A DNA stretch of 54,389 nucleotides, taken from NCBI GenBank assembly GCA_045124255.1, contig JBGVLM010000060.1, positions 1 through 54,389 on the forward strand, in the 5' to 3' direction. Under the pieces are notes generated by a model, which did no database searches, was not told the DNA's origin, and was given only the letters and a program-made list of their open reading frames with translations. A program made the position numbers and the translations under genes. The DNA comes from Eshraghiella sp045124255 (lineage in GTDB: Bacteria > Bacillota > Clostridia > Lachnospirales > Lachnospiraceae). Below, piece by piece: positions 25,776 to 33,964 of the stretch (positions within the stretch are counted from its first letter, which is position 1; every line of letters begins with the position of its first letter).

Positions 25776-27437
25776 ATGCAGTTAAATGGTTCACAGATAA
25801 TTATTGAATGCCTTAAGGAACAGGGTGTAGATACAGTTTTCGGTTATCCGGGAGGAGCAATCTTAAACGTATACGATGAGCTTTACAAGCATTCGAATGA
25901 GATTACTCATATTTTAACATCACATGAGCAGGGTGCATCCCATGCTGCGGATGGATATGCAAGAGCAACAGGTAAGGTCGGGGTATGCTTTGCAACATCA
26001 GGTCCGGGTGCAACGAATCTTGTTACCGGAATTGCAACCGCATATATGGATTCGGTTCCGGTTGTTGCAATCACATGTAATGTCGGAGTACCTCTTCTTG
26101 GAAAGGACAGCTTTCAGGAAATTGATATTGCAGGAGTAACACTGCCTATTACAAAGCATAATTTTGTCGTTCGTGATGTTAATAAGCTCGCAGATACAAT
26201 CAGAGACGCTTTCCGAATTGCCAAAACAGGAAGACCGGGTCCAGTACTTGTTGATATCCCTAAGGATGTTACTGCTAAAATGGCTGAATATAACAAAATG
26301 CTTCCTGCTGAAATTAAGATTTCAAAAGAGAATATCACTCCGGAGTCTGTAACAAATGCGGTGGAGATGATTAAGGAATCCAAGAAACCGTTTATTTTCG
26401 TTGGCGGCGGTGCAGTTATAGCGGGAGCTGATAAAGAATTAAAAGAGTTCGTCGGCAAGGTTAATGCACCTGTAACAGATTCATTAATGGGTAAGGGTGC
26501 TTTTGACGGAACAGACCCGTTATATACCGGAATGCTTGGAATGCATGGAACAAAGACTTCTAATTTCGGTGTTATGGAATGTGATTTATTAATAGTAGTC
26601 GGTGCGAGATTTTCAGACCGTGTTACCGGAGATACAAGAAGATTTGCACCTAATGCAAGAATTCTTCAGTTTGATATCGACCCTGCCGAAATCAACAAGA
26701 ACATTCGTGTTGACGCAAGCGTAATCGGAGATATTAAAGCAATTCTTAAGGCAATTAATGTTAATCTTCCTCAGCTTAACCATGAAGAATGGGTTAATAA
26801 GGTTATGGATATGAAGGAGAAATATCCGCTTAAATACAACAAGGATGTTCTCACAGGTCCTTATGTAGTTGAGAAGATTTACGAGATAACCGGCGGTGAC
26901 GCAATTATTACAACTGAAGTCGGACAACATCAGATGTGGGCTGCCCAGTATTATAAATACGGCAGACCTAGAACACTTCTTACCTCAGGCGGACTGGGAA
27001 CCATGGGCTATGGTCTGGGTGCTTCAATCGGTGCCAAAATGGGCTGCAGGGATAAGACTGTTATCAACATTGCGGGAGACGGATGTTTCCGTATGAATAT
27101 GAATGAAATTGCAACTGCAACCAGATATAACATTCCGATTATTGAGGTTATTATTAACAATCATGTTCTCGGAATGGTAAGACAGTGGCAGACCTTGTAC
27201 TATGGTGAGCGTTACTCATTTACGGTACTTGATGACCAGGTTGATTATGTTAAGTTAGCGGAGGCAATGGGTGCCAAGGCATACAGAGTTACTAAGAAGG
27301 AAGAATTCGAGCCTGCATTAAGAGAGGCAATGGAGTTAAATATTCCTTGCGTTATTGACTGCCAGATTGAGAAGGATGACAAGGTATTCCCTATGGTAAG
27401 TCCGGGAGCCTCACTTGCAGATACATTTGACAGTTAA
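25776..27437 (+). CDS. ilvB: Acetolactate synthase, large (catalytic) subunit
   Basis: A thiamine-diphosphate enzyme that condenses pyruvate to acetolactate, the first step of branched-chain amino acid synthesis. It is 553 residues. The essential glutamate is in 'TSHEQGASHAADGYARATG' near 47, and the ThDP-binding GDG...NN motif ('GDGCFRMNM' ... 'IINN') is near 430-460. The start is placed at ATG 25776 (MQLNGSQII); a GTG at 25767 is in frame, but it overlaps the AGGTCAGG ribosome binding site. The regulatory subunit gene ilvN does not follow; a terminator and an ABC permease do. Biosynthetic (FAD-type) rather than catabolic AlsS is favoured by the operon. Confidence 0.94.
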   Translation: MQLNGSQIIIECLKEQGVDTVFGYPGGAILNVYDELYKHSNEITHILTSHEQGASHAADGYARATGKVGVCFATSGPGATNLVTGIATAYMDSVPVVAITCNVGVPLLGKDSFQEIDIAGVTLPITKHNFVVRDVNKLADTIRDAFRIAKTGRPGPVLVDIPKDVTAKMAEYNKMLPAEIKISKENITPESVTNAVEMIKESKKPFIFVGGGAVIAGADKELKEFVGKVNAPVTDSLMGKGAFDGTDPLYTGMLGMHGTKTSNFGVMECDLLIVVGARFSDRVTGDTRRFAPNARILQFDIDPAEINKNIRVDASVIGDIKAILKAINVNLPQLNHEEWVNKVMDMKEKYPLKYNKDVLTGPYVVEKIYEITGGDAIITTEVGQHQMWAAQYYKYGRPRTLLTSGGLGTMGYGLGASIGAKMGCRDKTVINIAGDGCFRMNMNEIATATRYNIPIIEVIINNHVLGMVRQWQTLYYGERYSFTVLDDQVDYVKLAEAMGAKAYRVTKKEEFEPALREAMELNIPCVIDCQIEKDDKVFPMVSPGASLADTFDS

Positions 27438-27520
27438 TAGAATCATAAGTAACTTTAGCTGATAATATATTAATAGATAAGGTGCTGCCGATGACGGTTC
27501 GCCTGATATTTTGGTTAATG

Positions 27521-27557
27521 AAAATAACCGCTTCAGTCAGATGGGGCGGTTATTTTT
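27521..27557 (+). terminator. Terminator after ilvB
   Basis: An 11-bp perfect stem (27521-27531 with 27546-27556), a 14-nt loop and a T-run. Ends the leuB-ilvD-ilvB transcript. The 83 bp between the ilvB stop and this stem hold no gene. Confidence 0.9.
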
Positions 27558-27559
27558 GC

Positions 27560-27596
27560 GTCTTGGAATTATGCTGTCCATGCATATAACCAAGAC
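27560..27596. repeat. Hairpin with symmetric internal loop
   Basis: GTCTTGG (27560-27566) pairs with CCAAGAC (27590-27596), and inside ATGC (27571-27574) pairs with GCAT (27582-27585) across a 4 by 4 internal loop. It follows the terminator at 27521 and lies upstream of the ABC permease gene. Function unknown; possibly an operator or the leader of the next transcript. The remainder to 27695 is AT-rich and contains only a weak TATAAT at 27662. Confidence 0.5.
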
Positions 27597-27695
27597 TATA
27601 GATATTAATTTGTTATATACAAATTCTTTTTAAGGATTTTTTAATAATTTTCATATTATGCTATAATCACAATATTGAACAAGGAGAATGCAGAT

Positions 27696-30083
27696 ATGAA
27701 TTTAAAAATTCTGAAAAAGGATTTGACCAGAAAAAAGTCAATTAACGTTATTTTGTTGATTTTTATGATTCTTGCCATAACCTTTATTGCAGGAAGCGTT
27801 AATAATCTTCTGGTTATCTCAAATGCCATGAACAATTACATTGAAGCGGCAGGAATAAGGGATGTAACATTGCTTACCGGCAAAAAAAGCTATGACGAGG
27901 AAACGGCTAATGATAAGGCGGTAGTTGAATTTCTGGATAACAACGATATGGTTACGGATTATGTGGTTGACTGTTATCCGATTCTTGATGAGGAAAGCCT
28001 TTGCTTTGCGGAGAGCGGTGAAAGTATTATAGGAATTAATACGGTATTTCTTGCAAGTATTGAAAGCAGACAGGAGAAGATTTTCGACAGCAGCAATGAG
28101 GAGATAAGGGAGATTGCCCCGGGAGAAATATATTTAAGCCGCAATATATATGAGGATAAAAAGATTAAGGTTGGTGATGTGCTTTATCTTAAAGGCAGGG
28201 ACGGCTATTGCAGGGAACTGAGGGTTGCAGGATATTTTAAGGACTGCATGTGGGGCTCTGATTTCATGGGAAATAAGAGATTCGTCATAAGTGAAGAGGA
28301 TTTCAGGGATTTTGTTGAAAATGTTCCTATGTACAGCTATACGGTTTATTCCATTAACTGTGATGACCAGAATGAACTTGCCGGTGAAATAGATAATCAG
28401 GATTTCCAGACGGCCTCAATAGTACTAAAAAGTGAAATGAAATTATTTTATTTTATGGATATGCTGATTTCGGTTGTTTTTCTGGTAATAAGTGTCTGTC
28501 TTATTGTGATTTCCGTAATTATGTTAAGAATGACAATTATTTTTACGGTTAATGAGGACTATAAGGAGATAGGGATTCTAAAGGCTGTGGGAATTAAGGA
28601 TTCAGTCATAAGAGGCTTATATCTCACTAAATATACATTGATTTCAGTATTAGGAACAATAACCGGATTCGCTTTAAGCATTCCTTTTTCAAGACTTATG
28701 CTTAACCAGTCGGCAAAAAATATTCTTATAACAAATAACGGTTCAAATGTTTTATTTCAGTTATTATGCAGTATTTTATCGGGAGCACTGGTTGTTTTGT
28801 TTGCGTATGTTTCTACCGGTAAGATTAAAAAGCTTAAACCAATGGACGCAATAAGAAGCGGAAGCAATGGTGAACGTTTCAAACGAAAAGGCTTACTGAG
28901 CCTCAACAGAACGGGGATGAAGCCTACGACTTTTATGGCATTAAATGATGTGTCGTCAGAGCTTGGAAAATATATTGTAATATTTCTTACAAGCGTAATC
29001 GGAATATGGATGGTGGTAATGTTTGCCAATACAATCAATACCTTTAAATCCAATAAAATAGGGCCTTTATTTGGCACTCCCGAAAGTGATTATCTGATAG
29101 TACCAAGTGATGAAGATGTAGAGGATTTTATTAATTCGGATAAGGATTTTTTCTATGAAAAGATTGAAGAGGTGGAGAAAAAATTAGCCGAAAATGATAT
29201 AGAAACAGAAGAAGTATCAATGGTAATTGGGTTTGTGTTTAAAATATCATATGGAGATAAAAGCACAAGAACAATTTCGTTTCAGGACCTTGGAAGCTCG
29301 CCGGATTCTCATAAATATGAACAGGGCAAGGCTCCTGTTTATGATAATGAAATTGCAATAACCCATGTAATTTCAAAACGTATCGGTGCAGGAATCGGTG
29401 ATACGGTTACGGTACTTTTGGGCGGAGAGAAAAAAGAATTTGTCGTAACAGGAATTTTCCAGTCGCTTAATAATATGGGTGAGGGAATCAGGTTTACTGA
29501 ACATGCAAAGCTTCCGTATGAAGAAAAGCTTTCAATTATGGGAGTGTTTATCAGGCTGAAGGATAACAGTGATGTAAAATATGCAATGGATAAATCACGG
29601 GAAATATTTAGTGGACTGACAGTTAAGACAACATCGGATTTTATTGCAGACATGATGGGTAATTTTATGAAATCCCTGGACGGTATTAAGTATTTTGTAC
29701 TGACCCTTGTAATCGGGATAAGTGTGCTTGTTGTAGCACTTATGCAGAAGATGTTTTTGGTAAGGGAGAGGAGCGAAGTGAGTATGTTAAAATCAATCGG
29801 TTTCTCAAACAGGGCAATAATCAGCTGGCAGGCAAAAAGAATTGCATTTGTTGTTTTTGCCGGAGTGCTTGCCGGAAGTCTTACAGGTACGTTATTTTCA
29901 CGGCTGACAGCCGGCTCTATATTCAAATATATGGGAGCAAGTGCAATAGAATTTGAGATAAAGCCGCTTGAGGTTTATGTGATTTATCCGGTAATACTTC
30001 TGGTTGTCACAGTCGGCGTATGCATTTTAACAATGTTAAAGGTAAATAAGGTTTCCGTACAGGAAATTAATAATGCAGAGTAG
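27696..30083 (+). CDS. FtsX-type ABC transporter permease with two FtsX domains
   Basis: A 795-residue permease. An N-terminal membrane helix (about 20-42) is followed by an extracytoplasmic domain (to about 250). A first FtsX unit with three helices (about 255-400) leads to a second helix near 430, a second extracytoplasmic domain (to about 650) and a C-terminal FtsX unit with three helices. I place the start at ATG 27696, 9 bp after AAGGAG; an upstream TTG in frame is not needed. Its ATPase follows after 11 bp, then a two-component system. The architecture fits mechanotransmission or antimicrobial-peptide resistance transporters rather than solute uptake. Substrate unknown. Confidence 0.88.
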   Translation: MNLKILKKDLTRKKSINVILLIFMILAITFIAGSVNNLLVISNAMNNYIEAAGIRDVTLLTGKKSYDEETANDKAVVEFLDNNDMVTDYVVDCYPILDEESLCFAESGESIIGINTVFLASIESRQEKIFDSSNEEIREIAPGEIYLSRNIYEDKKIKVGDVLYLKGRDGYCRELRVAGYFKDCMWGSDFMGNKRFVISEEDFRDFVENVPMYSYTVYSINCDDQNELAGEIDNQDFQTASIVLKSEMKLFYFMDMLISVVFLVISVCLIVISVIMLRMTIIFTVNEDYKEIGILKAVGIKDSVIRGLYLTKYTLISVLGTITGFALSIPFSRLMLNQSAKNILITNNGSNVLFQLLCSILSGALVVLFAYVSTGKIKKLKPMDAIRSGSNGERFKRKGLLSLNRTGMKPTTFMALNDVSSELGKYIVIFLTSVIGIWMVVMFANTINTFKSNKIGPLFGTPESDYLIVPSDEDVEDFINSDKDFFYEKIEEVEKKLAENDIETEEVSMVIGFVFKISYGDKSTRTISFQDLGSSPDSHKYEQGKAPVYDNEIAITHVISKRIGAGIGDTVTVLLGGEKKEFVVTGIFQSLNNMGEGIRFTEHAKLPYEEKLSIMGVFIRLKDNSDVKYAMDKSREIFSGLTVKTTSDFIADMMGNFMKSLDGIKYFVLTLVIGISVLVVALMQKMFLVRERSEVSMLKSIGFSNRAIISWQAKRIAFVVFAGVLAGSLTGTLFSRLTAGSIFKYMGASAIEFEIKPLEVYVIYPVILLVVTVGVCILTMLKVNKVSVQEINNAE

Positions 30084-30094
30084 GAGAATGAAAT

Positions 30095-30859
30095 ATGGCA
30101 GAGGTTTTAAAGGTTAATAATTTATGTAAAACTTATATTACAAATAAAAGACAGAATAATGTATTGAAAAATATTAATTTTACAATTAAAGAGGGAGAAA
30201 TGGTGGCGGTTATGGGACCGTCCGGTTCAGGCAAAAGCACACTGTTGTACAATGTTTCGGGAATGGATGCGCCTACTGCGGGAAAGGTAATTCTCGGTGA
30301 TAAGGAAATTACGGGAATGTCAGAAAATGAGCTGTCAGAAATGCGTCTGAATTATATGGGATTTATTTTTCAGCAGATTCATATGCTCAAAAATCTGACT
30401 ATAATGGATAATATTCTTTTGCCGGCATTACAGTCGCATAAGGATAAACGCAGCAAGGCTGAGAAAATTGACCGTTGCAGGGAATTAATGCATAAGCTTG
30501 GAATAAGTGAAATAGGACAGAACGATGTAACTGAGGTTTCAGGCGGACAATTACAGCGTGCATGTATATGCAGAAGTCTTATGAATAATCCTGATATTAT
30601 TTTTGCGGATGAGCCGACAGGTGCGTTGAACCGGGGGGCTTCCGAGGAGGTTATGAAGGAGCTTAATAAGCTTAATAGTGAAGGTACCTCAATAATGCTT
30701 GTAACCCATGATATGAAGGTTGCAGCAAAATGTAGTAGAATTCTTTATATTGTAGATGGTAATATAAAGGGAGAGCTGTCTCTTGGCAGATACGATGAAA
30801 CGGATACAAGGGACAGGGAACGCAGGGTCAGTAACTGGCTTGAGAATTTGGGATGGTAA
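30095..30859 (+). CDS. ABC transporter ATP-binding protein (MacB/LolD-like)
   Basis: A 254-residue ATPase. Walker A is GPSGSGKST near residue 42, 'FIFQQIHMLKNLT' is the Q-loop of the MacB/LolD group, the signature is VSGGQLQRA near 149 and Walker B is IIFADEP near 169. A 30-residue C-terminal tail follows. It pairs with the FtsX-type permease just upstream; the response regulator starts 1 bp after its stop. Confidence 0.93.
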   Translation: MAEVLKVNNLCKTYITNKRQNNVLKNINFTIKEGEMVAVMGPSGSGKSTLLYNVSGMDAPTAGKVILGDKEITGMSENELSEMRLNYMGFIFQQIHMLKNLTIMDNILLPALQSHKDKRSKAEKIDRCRELMHKLGISEIGQNDVTEVSGGQLQRACICRSLMNNPDIIFADEPTGALNRGASEEVMKELNKLNSEGTSIMLVTHDMKVAAKCSRILYIVDGNIKGELSLGRYDETDTRDRERRVSNWLENLGW

Positions 30860-30860
30860 T

Positions 30861-31523
30861 ATGGCAGATATTATTATTGTTGAAGATAACGAAGAGATTG
30901 GAACAATGCTTGCGGATTTTCTTGAAGGGGAGGGCTATGATACATACCTCTCTCCTTCGGGGGAGGAGGCTTTGGATATTTACAGGGAAGAGGGAGCAAG
31001 GCTCCTTATTCTTGATGTTAATTTGCCGGGAATGGACGGATTTGCCGTTCTTAACAGAATAAGGGAAGAGTCTAATATTCCGATACTTGTTGTAAGTGCA
31101 AGGGACAGCCGTGAGGACAAACTAAACGGAATTATGTCGGGAGCAGATGACTATATTGAAAAGCCGTTTGATGTGGATATTTTAATTGCCAAGGTTAAGG
31201 GTATTTTCAAAAGAAGATATTCCTCGGATGAAATAACTGCCGGAAATATCCGTTTGGATAAAAAAAGCCGACGTGCTTATATGGATAACCGGGAAATAAT
31301 TCTTAACGTTAAGGAATATGAGCTGTTGGCTTACCTTATGGAGAACAGAGGCAGGGCAGTCGGCAAGGATGAGCTTTTTAACAGTATATGGGGCAGCGGC
31401 AGTGAAAGTGAAACGCAGACGCTTACGGTACATATTAAATGGCTGAGAGAGAAGATAGAGCACAATCCGAAGAAGCCGGAGAGAATACTGACCGTATGGG
31501 GTGTCGGGTATCGTTTTGAATAG
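30861..31523 (+). CDS. OmpR-family response regulator
   Basis: 220 residues: a receiver domain with phosphoacceptor D52 (LLILDVNLPGMDG), the acidic pair in VEDNEE and lysine in 'IEKPFD' near 104, then a winged-helix DNA-binding domain ('ELLAYLMENRGRAVGKDELF', 'TVHIKWLREKIE'). The start is ATG 30861, directly after the stop of the ATPase. It is phosphorylated by the adjacent kinase and most probably controls the transporter operon. Confidence 0.94.
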   Translation: MADIIIVEDNEEIGTMLADFLEGEGYDTYLSPSGEEALDIYREEGARLLILDVNLPGMDGFAVLNRIREESNIPILVVSARDSREDKLNGIMSGADDYIEKPFDVDILIAKVKGIFKRRYSSDEITAGNIRLDKKSRRAYMDNREIILNVKEYELLAYLMENRGRAVGKDELFNSIWGSGSESETQTLTVHIKWLREKIEHNPKKPERILTVWGVGYRFE

Positions 31524-31534
31524 GCGGAGGTTAT

Positions 31535-32824
31535 ATGAAGCACATTAACAGAATTATATGTATAGTAACTGCCGTATTCCTGATAATCCCCGCAGCAATG
31601 AACATATTTGTAATACGGAATATGAAGGCCGGGTATGGCAGGGAATACCGTGTAGAACTTAACAGAGTTAAACAGAATATAGATTTATCCGTTGAGGCAC
31701 AGACAACTGTGCCTTCTTGCATTGAAAAGGATTTGAATGAAAGCGGATATGAGTATATCACCGGAGTGGAGTGGGCCGCACAGAATGCACCGGCGGAAGA
31801 ACTTGATGAGTTCTTTAATGAAACGGAATATGATTATGTAATTCATTCATCAGGGAATTATTATTTTAAAATAAAATATAATGTAGAACAGAAAATTGAC
31901 CGTAAAATAATTGTCATAATGAATATTGCCGTGATTGTGGCAGAGATAACTGCTTTGTTTATTTTGTTTTTTGTCAGAAACCGGATACTTAAACCTTTTA
32001 ACAGAATTTCTGACCTGCCGTATGAGATTTCTAAGGGAAATCTGACTGCTCCTATTAAGGAGGAATCAGGTAAATTCTTTGGTAAATTTATATGGGGACT
32101 GAATTTATTAAGGGAGAATATTGAGGAACGAAAGAGAATGGAGCTGGAGCTTCAGAAGGATAAAAAGATGCTGCTTCTGTCGCTTTCACATGACATTAAG
32201 ACGCCGTTAAGTACAATTAAGCTGTATTCAAGGGCGATTTCAGCGAATTTGTATAATAATGCAGAGAAAAATAAGGAATTGTCAGCAGGCATTGATAAAA
32301 AGGTTGACGAGATAGAATATTACATTTCAGAGATAGGCAGGGCGTCGAGGGAGGATTTCCTTTTATTTGAAGTTCATAATGAGGATTTGTATATTAGGGA
32401 TTTATTTGATAGAATTAAACTGTATTATACTGAGAAGCTTGCCATTGCAAATATTTCTTTTGAAGTTATGAACTATGATAACGTGCTTGTGCATGGAGAT
32501 ATTGACCGTTTATATGAGGTTATGCAGAATATTATTGAGAATGCGGTAAAATATGGTGATGGCAGAAGAATCATTATTAATACGGAGTATGACGAGGAAT
32601 GTATTGTTATTAGGACAGCCAATACGGGAAGCCAGATTGAGAATAAGGAAATAAATCATATTTTTGAAAGCTTTTACAGAGGAAGCAACAGCGATAACAA
32701 GTCGGGAAGCGGACTTGGATTATACATTGCAAGACAGCTTATGCATTTAATGGATGGTGAGATAACTGCCGGATATGAGGGCGGGGATTTTACGGTATCA
32801 GTATATGTGAAACTGTCGGATTAA
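31535..32824 (+). CDS. Sensor histidine kinase
   Basis: A 429-residue membrane kinase with two membrane helices (about residues 7-26 and 124-147) framing an extracytoplasmic sensor of about 95 residues. A HAMP-like stretch, the H-box with H219 (LSLSHDIKTPLS), N-box ('NIIENAVKYG'), and G-boxes 'SGSGLGLYIARQL' follow. It starts 11 bp after its response regulator. The ligand is unknown; since the neighbour is an FtsX-type transporter, sensing may run through the transporter, as in Bce-like modules, though here the extracytoplasmic domain is larger than in those. Confidence 0.92.
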   Translation: MKHINRIICIVTAVFLIIPAAMNIFVIRNMKAGYGREYRVELNRVKQNIDLSVEAQTTVPSCIEKDLNESGYEYITGVEWAAQNAPAEELDEFFNETEYDYVIHSSGNYYFKIKYNVEQKIDRKIIVIMNIAVIVAEITALFILFFVRNRILKPFNRISDLPYEISKGNLTAPIKEESGKFFGKFIWGLNLLRENIEERKRMELELQKDKKMLLLSLSHDIKTPLSTIKLYSRAISANLYNNAEKNKELSAGIDKKVDEIEYYISEIGRASREDFLLFEVHNEDLYIRDLFDRIKLYYTEKLAIANISFEVMNYDNVLVHGDIDRLYEVMQNIIENAVKYGDGRRIIINTEYDEECIVIRTANTGSQIENKEINHIFESFYRGSNSDNKSGSGLGLYIARQLMHLMDGEITAGYEGGDFTVSVYVKLSD

Positions 32825-32854
32825 GGTTTGCGATTTTTCAGGGAGAAGGACATT

Positions 32855-33964
32855 ATGAAAATAATACATTGTGCGGATTTACATCTTGATTCAGTTATGA
32901 ATACACATCTTACACCGGATAAAGCAAGGGAGCGTAAAGCGGAGCTTCTTAACACCTTCTGCAATATGGTGCGTTACGGAGAGGAGAATGCTGTGGGGGC
33001 AATTATAATTGCAGGAGATTTGTATGATAAGAAAACGATATCTGCTACTGCAAGAAATACTGTACTGCATGAGATTGTAAATCATCCGGATATTATTTTT
33101 TATTATCTCAGGGGTAATCATGACTCGGAAAGCCTTCTTGGAGGAATGGAAAAACTTCCTGACAATCTGAAGCTTTTTGATGAGGAATGGACAAGTTATA
33201 CTCTTTGTAATGATGAGGATGGCAGAGTGGTTATAACGGGAGTTGAGCTGACATCTGACAATTCAGCCGGAATTTATAACAGTCTTGTGCTTAATACGGA
33301 TGATTTCAATATAGTTGTGCTTCACGGTCAGGAAACGGAAGCCTCAGGAAGGGATAAGGCAGAGACAATTAATATCAGGTCCTTGAAGGGGCATGGGATT
33401 GATTATCTTGCACTTGGACATATTCATACCTATAAGGAGGAGAGACTGGATGCAAGAGGCGTATACTGCTATCCGGGATGCCTTGAAGGAAGGGGCTTTG
33501 ACGAATGCGGAGAGCATGGCTTTGTTGTTCTTGATATTGATGTCGTAAACAGAAGCTTTACAAGGGAATTTGTACCGATTGCACACAGGACGCTGCATAC
33601 GCTTGAGGTTGATATTACAGGCTGCATTGATTCAATGGAGATTTCTGACAGAATTGCAGAGAAAATTAATAAGTCGGATATTTCAGAAAATAATCTGGTT
33701 AAAATCCTTCTTACCGGAAGCATAGATGTGGAATGCGAGAAGAATGAGGAACTTTTGCTAAAGAAATTCGAGAATGATTTTTATTATGTGAAGCTTAAGG
33801 ATGAGTCAGGATATGTCATTGATTATGATGAGTTTATGTATGACGAGTCCTTAAAGGGAGAATTTGTCAGAACGGTTAAGGCAGATACTGAATTAAATGA
33901 CGAGGAAAAGGCAGAGGTTATACGTTATGGCATTCTTGCATTAAAGGGAGAGGAGCTTCAATAG
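32855..33964 (+). CDS. YhaO/SbcD-like metallophosphoesterase (DNA repair nuclease)
   Basis: 369 residues with a calcineurin-like phosphoesterase fold. All metal-site motifs are visible: 'CADLHLDS' (D8, H10), 'AGDLYD' near 58, 'RGNHDS' near 90, 'VLHGQE' near 152 and 'LGHIHTY' near 185. The start is ATG 32855, 5 bp after a GGGAGAAGGA ribosome binding site. It is 30 bp from the kinase gene and directly joined to the next gene, its expected ATPase partner. Expected to be a Mn-dependent nuclease of the Mre11/SbcD superfamily; the YhaO group is shorter than SbcD. Confidence 0.9.
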   Translation: MKIIHCADLHLDSVMNTHLTPDKARERKAELLNTFCNMVRYGEENAVGAIIIAGDLYDKKTISATARNTVLHEIVNHPDIIFYYLRGNHDSESLLGGMEKLPDNLKLFDEEWTSYTLCNDEDGRVVITGVELTSDNSAGIYNSLVLNTDDFNIVVLHGQETEASGRDKAETINIRSLKGHGIDYLALGHIHTYKEERLDARGVYCYPGCLEGRGFDECGEHGFVVLDIDVVNRSFTREFVPIAHRTLHTLEVDITGCIDSMEISDRIAEKINKSDISENNLVKILLTGSIDVECEKNEELLLKKFENDFYYVKLKDESGYVIDYDEFMYDESLKGEFVRTVKADTELNDEEKAEVIRYGILALKGEELQ

